Source: Candidatus Zhuqueibacterota bacterium
GTDB taxonomy: Bacteria > Zhuqueibacterota > Zhuqueibacteria > Oceanimicrobiales > Oceanimicrobiaceae
NCBI GenBank assembly: GCA_029261995.1
Contig: JAJDAF010000019.1
Span: 62,001-126,000, forward strand
DNA length: 64,000 nt
Direction of reading: 5' to 3'
Shown: positions 44,546-53,388 of the stretch, one piece after another
Position numbering within the stretch: position 1 is the first letter of the stretch
Layout: each line of letters opens with the position of its first letter
The notes under the pieces: model-generated
What the model saw: the letters and a program-made list of their open reading frames with translations, nothing else
The model's database searches: none
What the model was told of the DNA's origin: nothing
Translations under genes and position numbers: made by a program

Positions 44546-45964
44546 TTAACTGGTCACAAGAGAAGCTTCATCTGCTTTGAGACGGTCACAGACATTGTCT
44601 GCAACGACTCGAGACTGGACGATGCAATCTCCGACGGAAATGCCGTTTCGAAAATTCCCGGACAGATAAACGCCAGGATGCGCTTTTTCAAACTGCTCAA
44701 CTTTCTGCATGCGCTGCTGATGGCCAAGCTCGTACTGCGGAATCGCCCGCCGCCAGCGTTTGATACGCACAAGGTCTGGTTTGTTTTTCAGGTCGAGAAT
44801 GGCGTGCAACTCGGACAACACATTCTCAGTCAACTGGTCATCGCTCAATGCCGCGAATTCAGGCTGACGCATACCGCCGACAAAAGTGGTCAGAGCGGCG
44901 CCACCATCGGGGGCACGGCCCGGAAAAATCGTCGAACTCCAAATCGTGCCAAGAATCTTGCGGTCTTCAACTTTCGGTACCAGAAAACCGAAGCCGTCGA
45001 GCGCACGGCAATCTGGCTTATTTTTGAACCCAAGAAACACCATCATCACCGGCGGATAGGTGATTTTTTCCAACTGCCCGGATAAGTTCCCAGCAAACCC
45101 ACTCACCCATTTGGCAGTCTCGGCTGCCGGAGTCGTGAACACAACACTGCGGGCTTCAAATTTGTGCACAGAACCATTTTGTTCAAACGAAATGATGTGC
45201 GATTGTGCCGGTGTTTTGGAAAGTGTGACGTCCTTGAGAGAAGCCGACGTGGCCAGATCGTCGCCGAGGCCCTTACTGAGAACGTCAACAATTTCAGTCA
45301 TACCACCGCGAAATGAAAACAGCCGGGCTTTGGTCTTGTCCACCTCCGCTCGCTGCTTGCGCTCTTTTGCCCCTTTGATGGCGCCTTTGATCAGGCTGCC
45401 GTAATTCTTCTCCAGGGCATAAATCTTGGCGACCGCACTGCGAACGCTCAGTCTGTCCGGGTCGCCGGCATAGACTCCGGCGATAAACGGATTGATTGCA
45501 TAATCCAGGAACTCCTGTCCCAGGCGCCGGCGCACAAACTCCGCGACGGTCTCTTCCTTTTCTTCGGGAGCGGGTGAAATGAACGGCTCCGCACACAAGC
45601 GCAGTTTGGCTTTCCAGGAAAACAGGTTGCAGAGCAAGAATGCTGGCGGACTCATGGGCAGGGGCCGCAGCTTGCCGCCACGCAGAATGTAGCGCCGGTT
45701 GGCTTCTTCGTTGGCGTAGACGCGCCGCTTCGCCAATCCGATACTGTCTACAAACTCCCTGATTTCGGGAGAGGTTTCCAGCGTGCTGTTTGGCCCGCAA
45801 TCGACAAGGAAGCCGTCGTGGTTTTCCGTGAGAATGGCGCCTCCCGGTCTGGCCTGTTTCTCCAGAACGGCCACGCGCAAACCTTTGCTTTTAAGACGGG
45901 TGGCTGTGGCAAGACCGGAGATTCCACCGCCGATAATCACGACATCTTTTTCTATCGTATTCAC
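44546..45964 (-). CDS. hemG: Protoporphyrinogen oxidase, FAD-dependent (HemY type)
   Basis: 472 residues. The N-terminal FAD motif VIIGGGISGLATATRLKSKGL is followed by EKQARPGGAILTE; LSVRSAVAKIYALEKNYGSLIKGA and YLSGNFRNGISVGDCI near the C-terminus are typical of HemY-type protoporphyrinogen or coproporphyrinogen oxidases. It removes six electrons from the porphyrinogen, normally with oxygen. With HemN upstream supplying protoporphyrinogen, the protoporphyrin branch is more likely than the coproporphyrin branch. Named hemG here in the sense of that enzyme step; hemY is the structural type. Confidence 0.92.
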   Translation of the reverse strand: MNTIEKDVVIIGGGISGLATATRLKSKGLRVAVLEKQARPGGAILTENHDGFLVDCGPNSTLETSPEIREFVDSIGLAKRRVYANEEANRRYILRGGKLRPLPMSPPAFLLCNLFSWKAKLRLCAEPFISPAPEEKEETVAEFVRRRLGQEFLDYAINPFIAGVYAGDPDRLSVRSAVAKIYALEKNYGSLIKGAIKGAKERKQRAEVDKTKARLFSFRGGMTEIVDVLSKGLGDDLATSASLKDVTLSKTPAQSHIISFEQNGSVHKFEARSVVFTTPAAETAKWVSGFAGNLSGQLEKITYPPVMMVFLGFKNKPDCRALDGFGFLVPKVEDRKILGTIWSSTIFPGRAPDGGAALTTFVGGMRQPEFAALSDDQLTENVLSELHAILDLKNKPDLVRIKRWRRAIPQYELGHQQRMQKVEQFEKAHPGVYLSGNFRNGISVGDCIVQSRVVADNVCDRLKADEASLVTS

Positions 45965-46043
45965 TGGTTCGTCTCCAAGCTCATCGCTTCATTATAATAG
46001 GCATCTCTCAACGAAGGACTTCTTTTGCCGGCAGAAGTGATCA

Positions 46044-47276
46044 TCAGTTGGAGACGACATCATCTACCTGCTTCGCCTGTTTTTTCCAGCACGAAGCCTC
46101 AGAAATATCTTCACACTGATGGCAACGGCACGTCCTTTCTGACGCTGGCATAAGCCCGCCGGGCGCCAGACGCTTATTCTTGCCATTCGGCAAATCCATC
46201 TTTGAAACCACCGCATCCGCCAGCGCCTCGATAAAGGACGGATGTGAGTTCAGGCCGCCGTTCACTACATAATTTTCTATTCCCCAAGCCTCAGCCTCAG
46301 CCCGGATCTGGATGTCAAGCTCGTAGGCCGTCTCGATGTGGTCTGTGACAAACGCGACCGGGATAATCAGCACAGAACGGTGGCCCGCTTCCGCAAGTTC
46401 TTTGAGCTTGTCGGGCGTACTCGGTGTCAACCACTCGGCCGGGCCGACTTTGCTTTGAAAGGAAACGTGAAATGGCAGATCGCCGCCGCGCAGTTTCATC
46501 ACCTGTTCAACGGTAGAATGAATCAGGCAGCAGTAGGGGTCGCGCCGTTTTTTCATCTCGTACAGTGGCGTGCCGTGGGCGCTGAAAAGGAGTTGAACAT
46601 CTTTCCGTGCGGCACCCTTGAAGCGCTGCAGGCCCTCATCGATTCGGGCACTGATGGCGGCCACAAATCCGGGATGGATTGCATACTCGTAGACATACGC
46701 AGTCGGCCGAACCGGGATCTCCTTTTCCTGCTCCAAAGTCCACCAGTAGACCAGTGAGGCGCCGGTTGTGGTTTTCGAATAGTGCGGATAGAGCGGCAGC
46801 AGGACGACTTTGTTGACGCCATCCTGTTTCATCCTCGCCACGGCGTCTTCAGTGGTCGGCTGCCAGTAACGCATCGCCATGTAGACCCGGAAGTTGACGC
46901 CTGCTGCTTTGCCAAAGTCGCGGTTGAGGCCCGCTTCGAGATTCTCCGCCTGCTCCTTGGTCAGACGGTTGAGCGGAGAGCCGCCGCCGATGGCTTCATA
47001 ATCGTGCGCTACTTTACCGGAGCGTTTCGAGGAAATGAATCTCGACAGCCAGTGTCGGAGAATGCCGCCAAACGGGATATCGATGATTGCCGGATCCATG
47101 AACAGGTTGTAGAGAAACGGCTCGATGTCTTCTATCTTTTCCGGACCGCCAAGATTCATAAGGACAACGCCCACAGTGTCGCCGGATGCGACCTCGATTG
47201 GGTCATCCGGGTAGAAACGGCCGTTGATCATCCGTTGGTCGAAGCGGTAGTGTTTCAGAAACGTGCGTGGGTCCAT
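46044..47276 (-). CDS. hemH: Ferrochelatase with Cys-rich C-terminal tail
   Basis: About 410 residues. It inserts Fe2+ into protoporphyrin IX. Motifs: GVVLMNLGGPEKIEDIEPFLYN, AIGGGSPLNRLT, PLYPHYSKTTTGAS, the catalytic His region LLFSAHGTPL, and SFQSKVGPAEWLTPSTPD. The C-terminus adds a Cys group (TCRCHQCEDISEASCW), which may hold the [2Fe-2S] cluster known in some ferrochelatases. The frame is open to 47348, but the extra 24 residues translate an intergenic repeat-like sequence; ATG 47276 is preferred, although its Shine-Dalgarno is weak. Confidence 0.93.
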   Translation of the reverse strand: MDPRTFLKHYRFDQRMINGRFYPDDPIEVASGDTVGVVLMNLGGPEKIEDIEPFLYNLFMDPAIIDIPFGGILRHWLSRFISSKRSGKVAHDYEAIGGGSPLNRLTKEQAENLEAGLNRDFGKAAGVNFRVYMAMRYWQPTTEDAVARMKQDGVNKVVLLPLYPHYSKTTTGASLVYWWTLEQEKEIPVRPTAYVYEYAIHPGFVAAISARIDEGLQRFKGAARKDVQLLFSAHGTPLYEMKKRRDPYCCLIHSTVEQVMKLRGGDLPFHVSFQSKVGPAEWLTPSTPDKLKELAEAGHRSVLIIPVAFVTDHIETAYELDIQIRAEAEAWGIENYVVNGGLNSHPSFIEALADAVVSKMDLPNGKNKRLAPGGLMPASERTCRCHQCEDISEASCWKKQAKQVDDVVSN

Positions 47277-47451
47277 TTGAATTACTAATTGTGAATTACG
47301 AATTTCAAGGCTCCAAGCCAAAAGTTCAAATCTCAACGTCCTGGCCACAGGCCAAACCTGCCACCTTATGTTACACGGTTAGCGCTTGCGCCTTTCTAAT
47401 TCCTAATTCGTAGTTCGTAATTTAGAATTTGCGGCTCCGCCGCGTTACGAG
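47277..47451. repeat. AATTACGAA-rich intergenic sequence between hemH and hemN
   Basis: Two A/T-rich segments, 47280-47305 and 47396-47430, carry related AATTACGAATT-like units in opposite orientation. Sequences of this kind recur between genes in several bacterial genomes. They separate hemH from hemN, the only gap above 100 bases inside the heme set. Confidence 0.45.
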
Positions 47452-48855
47452 TCAGACGGTCTTGGAAAACATTGGGGTTCCTTCTGACTGCATTTTGCTC
47501 AGATGGCTGTCAAAAGCCATGGCGACATTCCGAATAAGCAGGTGTCCCATTTCGGTGACAAAAATCTTGTCGTCCTGCAACTCCACAAGTCTGTCCAAAA
47601 CCAGGGGTTCGAGCGGCCGCAGGGCATCCGCGAAGTAGGTATCAAACGCAAGATCAAACTTCGCTTCGACATCTGACTTGCTGAGCTCGAAGTCGCACAT
47701 CAGCCGGGTGATCACGTGTCTGCGGATGTGGTCATCCCGATTCAAGCGGTAGCCTCGCTCTGTTGGCAACTCGCCTGCACCCACGGCGGAATAGTATTCC
47801 GGCAATTCCTTCACGCTCTGGGCGTAAACCTCATTGAGCTGACTGATGCTGGACATGCCCAGGGCATACAAGTCGCAGCCCGCTTTGGTGGAGTAACCCT
47901 GGAAGTTGCGGTAGAGCTGCTTGTTGAAATAGGCTTCAGTCAGAGAATCATCCGGTTTGGCAAAGTGGTCCATGCCGATGTAGACATAATCACCGGAAGT
48001 CAGACGTTCGATGGTGTACTTGAGAATCTTCAACTTTTCCTCGGCGCCTGGCAAAGTCTCTTCCTTGATCACCTGCTGGTGCTTCTTCATCCACGGCACG
48101 TGGGCGTAGTTGAAGACAGCCAGCCGGTCCGGTGAAATATCGATAATGCGTTCGAGGGTGTAGGGGAAAGACTCCTCGGTCTGGTACGGCAGACCGTAGA
48201 TTAGATCCAAGTTGATGCTTTCAATGCCGCGCTCACGCAGGCCGTCAAATGCCCAGCGCGTGAGTTCTTCCGACTGTATGCGATTGACCGCTTCCTGCAC
48301 CTTATCGACAAAGTCCTGCACACCCATGCTGGCTCGGTTGAAGCCAACATCCCGCAGCGCGTCAAGATGGCCATCCGTCATGCCGCGCGGATCGATCTCA
48401 ACACCGATTTCCGCATCGCCGTGGAACTCGAAATTTGACCGAATCGCATCGAAAAGTCGTCTGATTTGGTCAGGCTCCAGATAGGTTGGCGTGCCGCCGC
48501 CCCAATGCAGTTGCGCGACTTTTCGTCCCCCCTTAATCATGCTGCCGACCAGCTCAATTTCCTTAATCAGGTATTGCACGTACTCTTCGATACGCTCCCG
48601 GTTGCGGGTGATGAGCATGGTGCAGCCACAAAAATAGCACAGCGTGTCACAGAACGGCAGGTGAAAGTAGAGCGACAAATCAGCAGGATTTTCCAGGCGG
48701 TTGGTGCGCTCGATCTCTTCGCGGAATTGAGTGGCCCCAAACTCGCTGGTGAACTGCGGCGCAGTCGGATAACTGGTATATCTCGGTCCGGGTTTGTCAT
48801 ACCGCTTGAGCATGTCAATATCGACTTTCAGCGGCTGATGCTTGTGCTGGGTCAT
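47452..48855 (-). CDS. hemN: Oxygen-independent coproporphyrinogen III oxidase
   Basis: 467 residues, a radical-SAM enzyme. The cluster motif CDTLCYFCGC (Cys near 68, 72, 75) matches HemN, followed by LHWGGGTPTYL and GVEIDPRGMT. The C-terminal half has YIGMDHFAKPDDSL and FQGYSTKAGCDLYALGMSSIS, typical of true HemN rather than the heme chaperone HemW. It decarboxylates coproporphyrinogen III to protoporphyrinogen IX without oxygen. Follows hemE by 24 bases. Confidence 0.96.
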   Translation of the reverse strand: MTQHKHQPLKVDIDMLKRYDKPGPRYTSYPTAPQFTSEFGATQFREEIERTNRLENPADLSLYFHLPFCDTLCYFCGCTMLITRNRERIEEYVQYLIKEIELVGSMIKGGRKVAQLHWGGGTPTYLEPDQIRRLFDAIRSNFEFHGDAEIGVEIDPRGMTDGHLDALRDVGFNRASMGVQDFVDKVQEAVNRIQSEELTRWAFDGLRERGIESINLDLIYGLPYQTEESFPYTLERIIDISPDRLAVFNYAHVPWMKKHQQVIKEETLPGAEEKLKILKYTIERLTSGDYVYIGMDHFAKPDDSLTEAYFNKQLYRNFQGYSTKAGCDLYALGMSSISQLNEVYAQSVKELPEYYSAVGAGELPTERGYRLNRDDHIRRHVITRLMCDFELSKSDVEAKFDLAFDTYFADALRPLEPLVLDRLVELQDDKIFVTEMGHLLIRNVAMAFDSHLSKMQSEGTPMFSKTV

Positions 48856-48879
48856 GTTGGAATCCTTAAGATACTGAAC

Positions 48880-49920
48880 TCAACCAGAGTGTTTTGCGAC
48901 AAACTCAATAAGGGCTTTGACGTTATCGACCGGCGTTTTAGGCAGAATACCGTGACCCAGATTGAACACGTGGCCGCCGCCGCTACCCGCCTTCCGCAGA
49001 ACGTCTTTCACCTCTCGCTCGATCACCTCGGGGGTGCTGAAAAGCGCGCATGGATCGAGATTACCCTGCAGCGCGACCTTGTCGCCGACTGCTGTCCTGG
49101 CTTCCGCCAAATCTTCAGTCCAGGACACGCTGAGCACGTCAGCGCCAATCTCGGACAACTGATCAAATGAGTGGCCTGCCTCGCGCGCAAAAACAATGAT
49201 GGGCACGCCAAGGCCTTTTATTCCATCAACCACTTTGCGCAGGTAAGGCAGAGAAAAGACCTGAAAATACTGAGGTGGCAAGATACCTGCCCAGCTATCA
49301 AAAACCTGAACAACCTGCGCGCCGGCGGCGATTTGCGCCGTCAAAAAATCGATGACCGCGTCGCTCAACCGGTCAAGCAGTTCGTGCAACAGCGCCGGTT
49401 CGCTGTACATCATTCGCTTTATTTCGATGAAGTTTCTCGAACCCTGCCCCTCTACCATATACGAAGCCAGCGTCCAGGGCGCGCCTGCAAAACCGATGAG
49501 CGGAACCCGTCCGTTAAGCTCGCGACGCACCAGCTTGAGCGCATCGAGCATGTAGCTCAAGTCCTGCTCTGCGTTGATCTCTCGCAAGCGAGCAAAATCA
49601 CTCCGCGACCGGATCGGACTCTCGAAGGCAGGGCCCCGGCCCTCATGAAAACTCAGCCCCATTCCCATGGCCTCAGGAATAACCAAAATATCTGAAAAAA
49701 TAATCGCCGCGTCAACCCCAATAATGTCAACCGGCTGCAGCGTGACCTCCGCCGCCAGTTCAGGCGTACGGCACATGGTCATAAAATCCGACTTAGCTCG
49801 AACCGCTTGATACTCTGGCAGATACCGCCCCGCCTGGCGCATGATCCAAACGGGTGTGCGCTCAACCGGCTGCTGGCGGCAGGCGCGAATCAAAAGGTCA
49901 TTCTTGAGTGTGTTTGCCAT
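48880..49920 (-). CDS. hemE: Uroporphyrinogen decarboxylase
   Basis: 346 residues. It removes four carboxyl groups from uroporphyrinogen III. Signature sequences are RTPVWIMRQAGRYLPEYQ at the N-terminus, IIFSDILVIPEAMG, GFAGAPWTLASYMVEG and VFDSWAGILPPQYF, ending GGHVFNLGHGILPKTPVDNV. The start overlaps the end of hemD by 23 bases. Confidence 0.97.
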   Translation of the reverse strand: MANTLKNDLLIRACRQQPVERTPVWIMRQAGRYLPEYQAVRAKSDFMTMCRTPELAAEVTLQPVDIIGVDAAIIFSDILVIPEAMGMGLSFHEGRGPAFESPIRSRSDFARLREINAEQDLSYMLDALKLVRRELNGRVPLIGFAGAPWTLASYMVEGQGSRNFIEIKRMMYSEPALLHELLDRLSDAVIDFLTAQIAAGAQVVQVFDSWAGILPPQYFQVFSLPYLRKVVDGIKGLGVPIIVFAREAGHSFDQLSEIGADVLSVSWTEDLAEARTAVGDKVALQGNLDPCALFSTPEVIEREVKDVLRKAGSGGGHVFNLGHGILPKTPVDNVKALIEFVAKHSG

Positions 49921-50698
49921 TCTGGAAAAACTCTGCTATTTGATTTACTAGATAGTGAATTGTCGACTTTTTTGCAACAATATCTGCTTCAATTCCCAGC
50001 TTCGAGAGCGCACCAGCAGTCACGTCACCGATAGCGGCAACTTTGCAGCCGGATTGCAACCACTGCTGAACCACGTCGAGGCCAAGCTGTGAGATCAGAT
50101 TCTTTGCCGTCGATGGGCTGGTGAAGGTCAGCAGATCCGGGCTACCGGACTTCAGCATGTGGGCAAGCCGAGCTGGCTCTACCGGCGCGGCTTCCGTGCG
50201 ATAGACGGTCACCGCATCCACAATTGCTCCGGCCCGGGCCAAACCACGTGCCAGCGTTGAACTGCTTTTCTCGGGTTTGAGCAGAAGAATTCGTGCTCCT
50301 TTGAGATCTATCGCTGAGAAGGCATCGGCCAGTCCTTCAGCATGAAAGTCATCTGGCACGAGATCTACCCGGACTCCAATTTGTCTGAGTTTCTCGGCTG
50401 TTTGCACTCCAACCGCAGCGTATTTGACGTCAGAGAAACAACCCCAATCCTTTCCGAGTTCCCGCATGCGGCTGTAAAAAAAATCGACGCCATTTGTCGA
50501 AGTGAAGATGAGCCAATCGTACCGCGATGCCTTGCAAATGGCTTCATCACAATCTGTCCAGGATTCGGGGGGTGCAAATCTGATGGTGGGAATGTGAACG
50601 ACATCCGCGCCGAGCGACGACAGTGCTGAAATCAACTCCTGTGCCTGCTCCAAAGCCCGGGTAACTACGATGCGCTTCCGGAGCAGAGGCTGATTCAC
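49898..50698 (-). CDS. hemD: Uroporphyrinogen-III synthase
   Basis: 266 residues, a poorly conserved family with two alternating Rossmann-like domains. Supporting patterns are RIVVTRALEQAQELISAL at the start, DWLIFTSTNGVDFFYSRM, VPDDFHAEGLADAF, and LLTFTSPSTAKNLIS near 190. It closes hydroxymethylbilane to uroporphyrinogen III. Position between hemC (4-base overlap) and hemE (23-base overlap) strengthens the call. Confidence 0.93.
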   Translation of the reverse strand: MNQPLLRKRIVVTRALEQAQELISALSSLGADVVHIPTIRFAPPESWTDCDEAICKASRYDWLIFTSTNGVDFFYSRMRELGKDWGCFSDVKYAAVGVQTAEKLRQIGVRVDLVPDDFHAEGLADAFSAIDLKGARILLLKPEKSSSTLARGLARAGAIVDAVTVYRTEAAPVEPARLAHMLKSGSPDLLTFTSPSTAKNLISQLGLDVVQQWLQSGCKVAAIGDVTAGALSKLGIEADIVAKKSTIHYLVNQIAEFFQNGKHTQE

Positions 50699-51594
50699 TG
50701 CCCGGTCTCCGCTCTGAAGTGCCGGGCGACCTGCTCAGCGATGGCGATGGCTTCAGGCCAGGGGCCCTCAACTTGCTGGTGTTGGTAGTTGCTGCCGTCT
50801 TCGTTGGCGTGAAACGCCCGCAGCGACATTTTGCTGCCCAGATTCTCGCAATAGGCTCCCATCGGAGTCTGGCAACCACCGCCCATTGTGGCAAGAAATG
50901 CTCTCTCCACGTTGACGCAACGCTCGACGGGTTCATCGTTCATCGGGTCGAGTAACGCCTGAGTTTTGGAGTCGTTGGCCCTGATCTCAATACCAATCGC
51001 GCCCTGTCCGACTGCGGGAATCATGACATCCAGAGCGATGGTCTCCTGAATTCTATCGACCCAGCCCATGCGCTGCAAACCCGCAGTCGCGAGTACAATT
51101 CCATCATATTCATCTGTTTCGGCTTTGCGCAAGCGGGTGTCGATGTTGCCGCGAATATCGACCATCTCCAGGTCAGGCCGGCGCTTCAAGAGCTGCGCCT
51201 GGCGCCTGAGGCTACTGGTGCCAATTCGGGCGCCGCGTGGCATGTCTGCAAGAGCAGTGCTGGAGCCTGAAATAAACGCGTCCCTTGGGTCAACGCGCTC
51301 TGGCACCGCCCCAATCTTGAGTCCATCCGGAAACTCGGTCGGCAGGTCTTTCATGCTGTGGACGGCAAGATCGATCTCGCCGCTCAGTAGTTTGTCTTCT
51401 ATCTCCTTAACAAACACGCCCTTTCCGGGAACCTTGCTCAGGGGCGAATCCAATATCCTGTCGCCAGTCGTGACGACTTCAACGATTCCGATCTTGAGGG
51501 TCGGATGCAGGCGCGCCAATTCGCCGATCACCCAATTGGTCTGCGCTTTGGCGAGAGCGCTGCGGCGGGTACCGATGTTCAGGACGTTGCTCAT
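50695..51594 (-). CDS. hemC: Porphobilinogen deaminase (hydroxymethylbilane synthase)
   Basis: 299 residues. It polymerises four porphobilinogens using a dipyrromethane cofactor bound to Cys in GGGCQTPMGAYCEN (near 242). Other motifs: IGTRRSALAKAQTNWV, VHSMKDLPTEFPDGL, RIGTSSLRRQAQLLKRRPDL and VGQGAIGIEIR. Overlaps hemA by 4 bases upstream and hemD by 4 downstream. Confidence 0.97.
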   Translation of the reverse strand: MSNVLNIGTRRSALAKAQTNWVIGELARLHPTLKIGIVEVVTTGDRILDSPLSKVPGKGVFVKEIEDKLLSGEIDLAVHSMKDLPTEFPDGLKIGAVPERVDPRDAFISGSSTALADMPRGARIGTSSLRRQAQLLKRRPDLEMVDIRGNIDTRLRKAETDEYDGIVLATAGLQRMGWVDRIQETIALDVMIPAVGQGAIGIEIRANDSKTQALLDPMNDEPVERCVNVERAFLATMGGGCQTPMGAYCENLGSKMSLRAFHANEDGSNYQHQQVEGPWPEAIAIAEQVARHFRAETGQ

Positions 51595-52901
51595 TTCGCC
51601 TCGGCCAATAACTGGCCGGCCGCTGGCTGTTCTTCCAGGCCAAACAGGTCGTTAATGGCTGCGGTGTAGCCAACGCCATTGCCCTGCGCAGCCTCTTCAC
51701 GCAGTTTGATGATAGGTTCGTGCAGCATCTTGTTGATGATCCGCGTCGTCAACTCCTGCACTATCTTTGTATCACTTTCCGACAAATCGTCACCGAAACG
51801 TCGAAGAGCCCTTTGCATTTCCAGATCCCTTATCTGCTCCGCACGACTGCGCAACCCCTTAATCACGGGTTTGACCTGCAATGTGTGTAGCCAAGCCATA
51901 AACTTCTTCAGCTCGGCGGCAACAATTTCTTCGACCTTGCGCAGCTCATTGGCACGTTTGTCACGATTTGCGTTGATGGCGCCCTGCAACTGGTCAATGT
52001 TATGAAGCTCTGCATTGTCAACTTCAGCGACCGACTCTTCTATATCTCTCGGGACAGCGATGTCAATAAGCAGCAGGCGACGACCGTCACGAGCCGAGGT
52101 TGCCTCAGCCACCATTTCTTTTGTAATGATGGGATGGGGCGCCCCGGTCGAGCTGATCACAATATCCGCTTCGGCAAGACAGCTTGCCAGCAGGTCAAGC
52201 CCCCGCACTTCAAGATTCAACTCTTCGGCGATTTCAATGACATTTTCCATCGTCCGGTTGACGATTGTCACGTCCGTGCCGCCAATCTTTTGCAGCGCCC
52301 GTATCGCGAGTACGCCCATCTTGCCGTTGCCCACCACGAGAATACGCTTGCCAGTCAAATCAGTGTACTTCTGCCGCAACATTGAAACCGCGGCGTGACT
52401 GATTGACAAGGAATGCTGGTTGATGGCCGTTTCGTTGCGCACGCGCTTTCCAACCGTCAGCGCATTTTGAAATAAAGTTGTCAGGATGGGACCTGCCGAG
52501 CCGGCGTCCTTTGCCAACTCAAACGCTTGTTTGATTTGCCCCTGAATCTGATTCTCACCCAGCACCATTGACTTGATGCTGCTTGCCACAGAAAACAAAT
52601 GATGAATAGCATCGATGTTCGATTTCGTCAACAAGTGCGATTCGAACTCGGACAAGGCCACACTGTGAAATTTGCTCAGAAATTCCTGAATTCGGGCAAT
52701 ACCCGTATCGCCGTTTTCAACAACGGCGTAAATCTCAACACGATTGCAGGTCGAGATCAGCACTGCTTCGGCTATTCCCTGACCTGGTCCAGCGACGAGT
52801 GCTTTGAGAGCGTTCCGAACACAATGTTCGGGGAAACCCAGTTTTTCTCTCAGCTTAACACAAGCGGTTTCATGGTTCAGACCAACTAGAACGATATCCA
52901 T
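51591..52901 (-). CDS. hemA: Glutamyl-tRNA reductase
   Basis: 436 residues. It reduces glutamyl-tRNA to glutamate-1-semialdehyde, the committed step of the C5 pathway. The catalytic Cys lies in VLISTCNRVEIYAVVE (near 51); SVASSIKSMVLGENQIQGQIK, the NADPH loop ILVVGNGKMGVLAIRAL and the C-terminal dimerisation helices are present. First gene of the heme set; hemC, hemD and hemE follow with overlapping ends. The 5' region lies next to the divergent iron locus. Confidence 0.97.
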   Translation of the reverse strand: MDIVLVGLNHETACVKLREKLGFPEHCVRNALKALVAGPGQGIAEAVLISTCNRVEIYAVVENGDTGIARIQEFLSKFHSVALSEFESHLLTKSNIDAIHHLFSVASSIKSMVLGENQIQGQIKQAFELAKDAGSAGPILTTLFQNALTVGKRVRNETAINQHSLSISHAAVSMLRQKYTDLTGKRILVVGNGKMGVLAIRALQKIGGTDVTIVNRTMENVIEIAEELNLEVRGLDLLASCLAEADIVISSTGAPHPIITKEMVAEATSARDGRRLLLIDIAVPRDIEESVAEVDNAELHNIDQLQGAINANRDKRANELRKVEEIVAAELKKFMAWLHTLQVKPVIKGLRSRAEQIRDLEMQRALRRFGDDLSESDTKIVQELTTRIINKMLHEPIIKLREEAAQGNGVGYTAAINDLFGLEEQPAAGQLLAEAK

Positions 52902-53229
52902 CGACAGTCTCGATTCCGGGTTCGTTTGTAGTTAAGGTACAATGCGCCAGACATTATCAAAAACAGTGCCAATCTACCATCCGGGGAGAAAGTGGCCGTA
53001 TCAGAATGAACACCAACGACTAAATATCTGTTTTTATTGAACTGAGATTGATGATGAACTATCGCCCGAATTCTCGCAGTTCACACGATTCGGATGTTCG
53101 GGCGCCTTTCACTTTTCATTATGAAAAATTGCTCTACCCATATTGAAAAATCCGCATGCAGGAAACTTCATAGTGCCCTGAGTTGCGCTGCCTGATTCGG
53201 ATTAATTTCTCCTGCAAAACGAAAAGATC
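52902..53229. other. Divergent intergenic region between hemA and the iron locus
   Basis: About 330 bases that should hold the hemA promoter (minus) and sequences upstream of the porin promoter (plus). A perfect 8-base-pair inverted repeat CGCCCGAA (53063-53070)/TTCGGGCG (53097-53104) is present, and GAACTGAGATTGAT at about 53039 recurs in the dtxR promoter region. No gene seen. Confidence 0.4.
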
Positions 53230-53258
53230 TTGACATTGCGGAGATTTGTCGCTATTAT
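53230..53258 (+). promoter_or_regulatory. Sigma-70-type promoter for the porin gene
   Basis: A perfect -35 box TTGACA (53230-53235) and TATTAT (53253-53258) with a 17-base spacer. The start would be near 53265, giving a leader of about 125 bases before the porin ATG, long enough for RNA-level control. Confidence 0.75.
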
Positions 53259-53388
53259 TGGCGCGACGATTGATTTAATAGCCAAACACAAGGATTGTTA
53301 CGATATCACTAAATGCTATCGACATACAGAACAATCACCAATGAACTCTGAATCCCGAACTGCTCCCAAATCCAAAGGAGAATCCGAA

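Noticed and set aside
47277-47348. N-terminal extension of HemH to 47348
   Set aside because: The extra residues translate an intergenic A/T-rich repeat and are not conserved in ferrochelatases.
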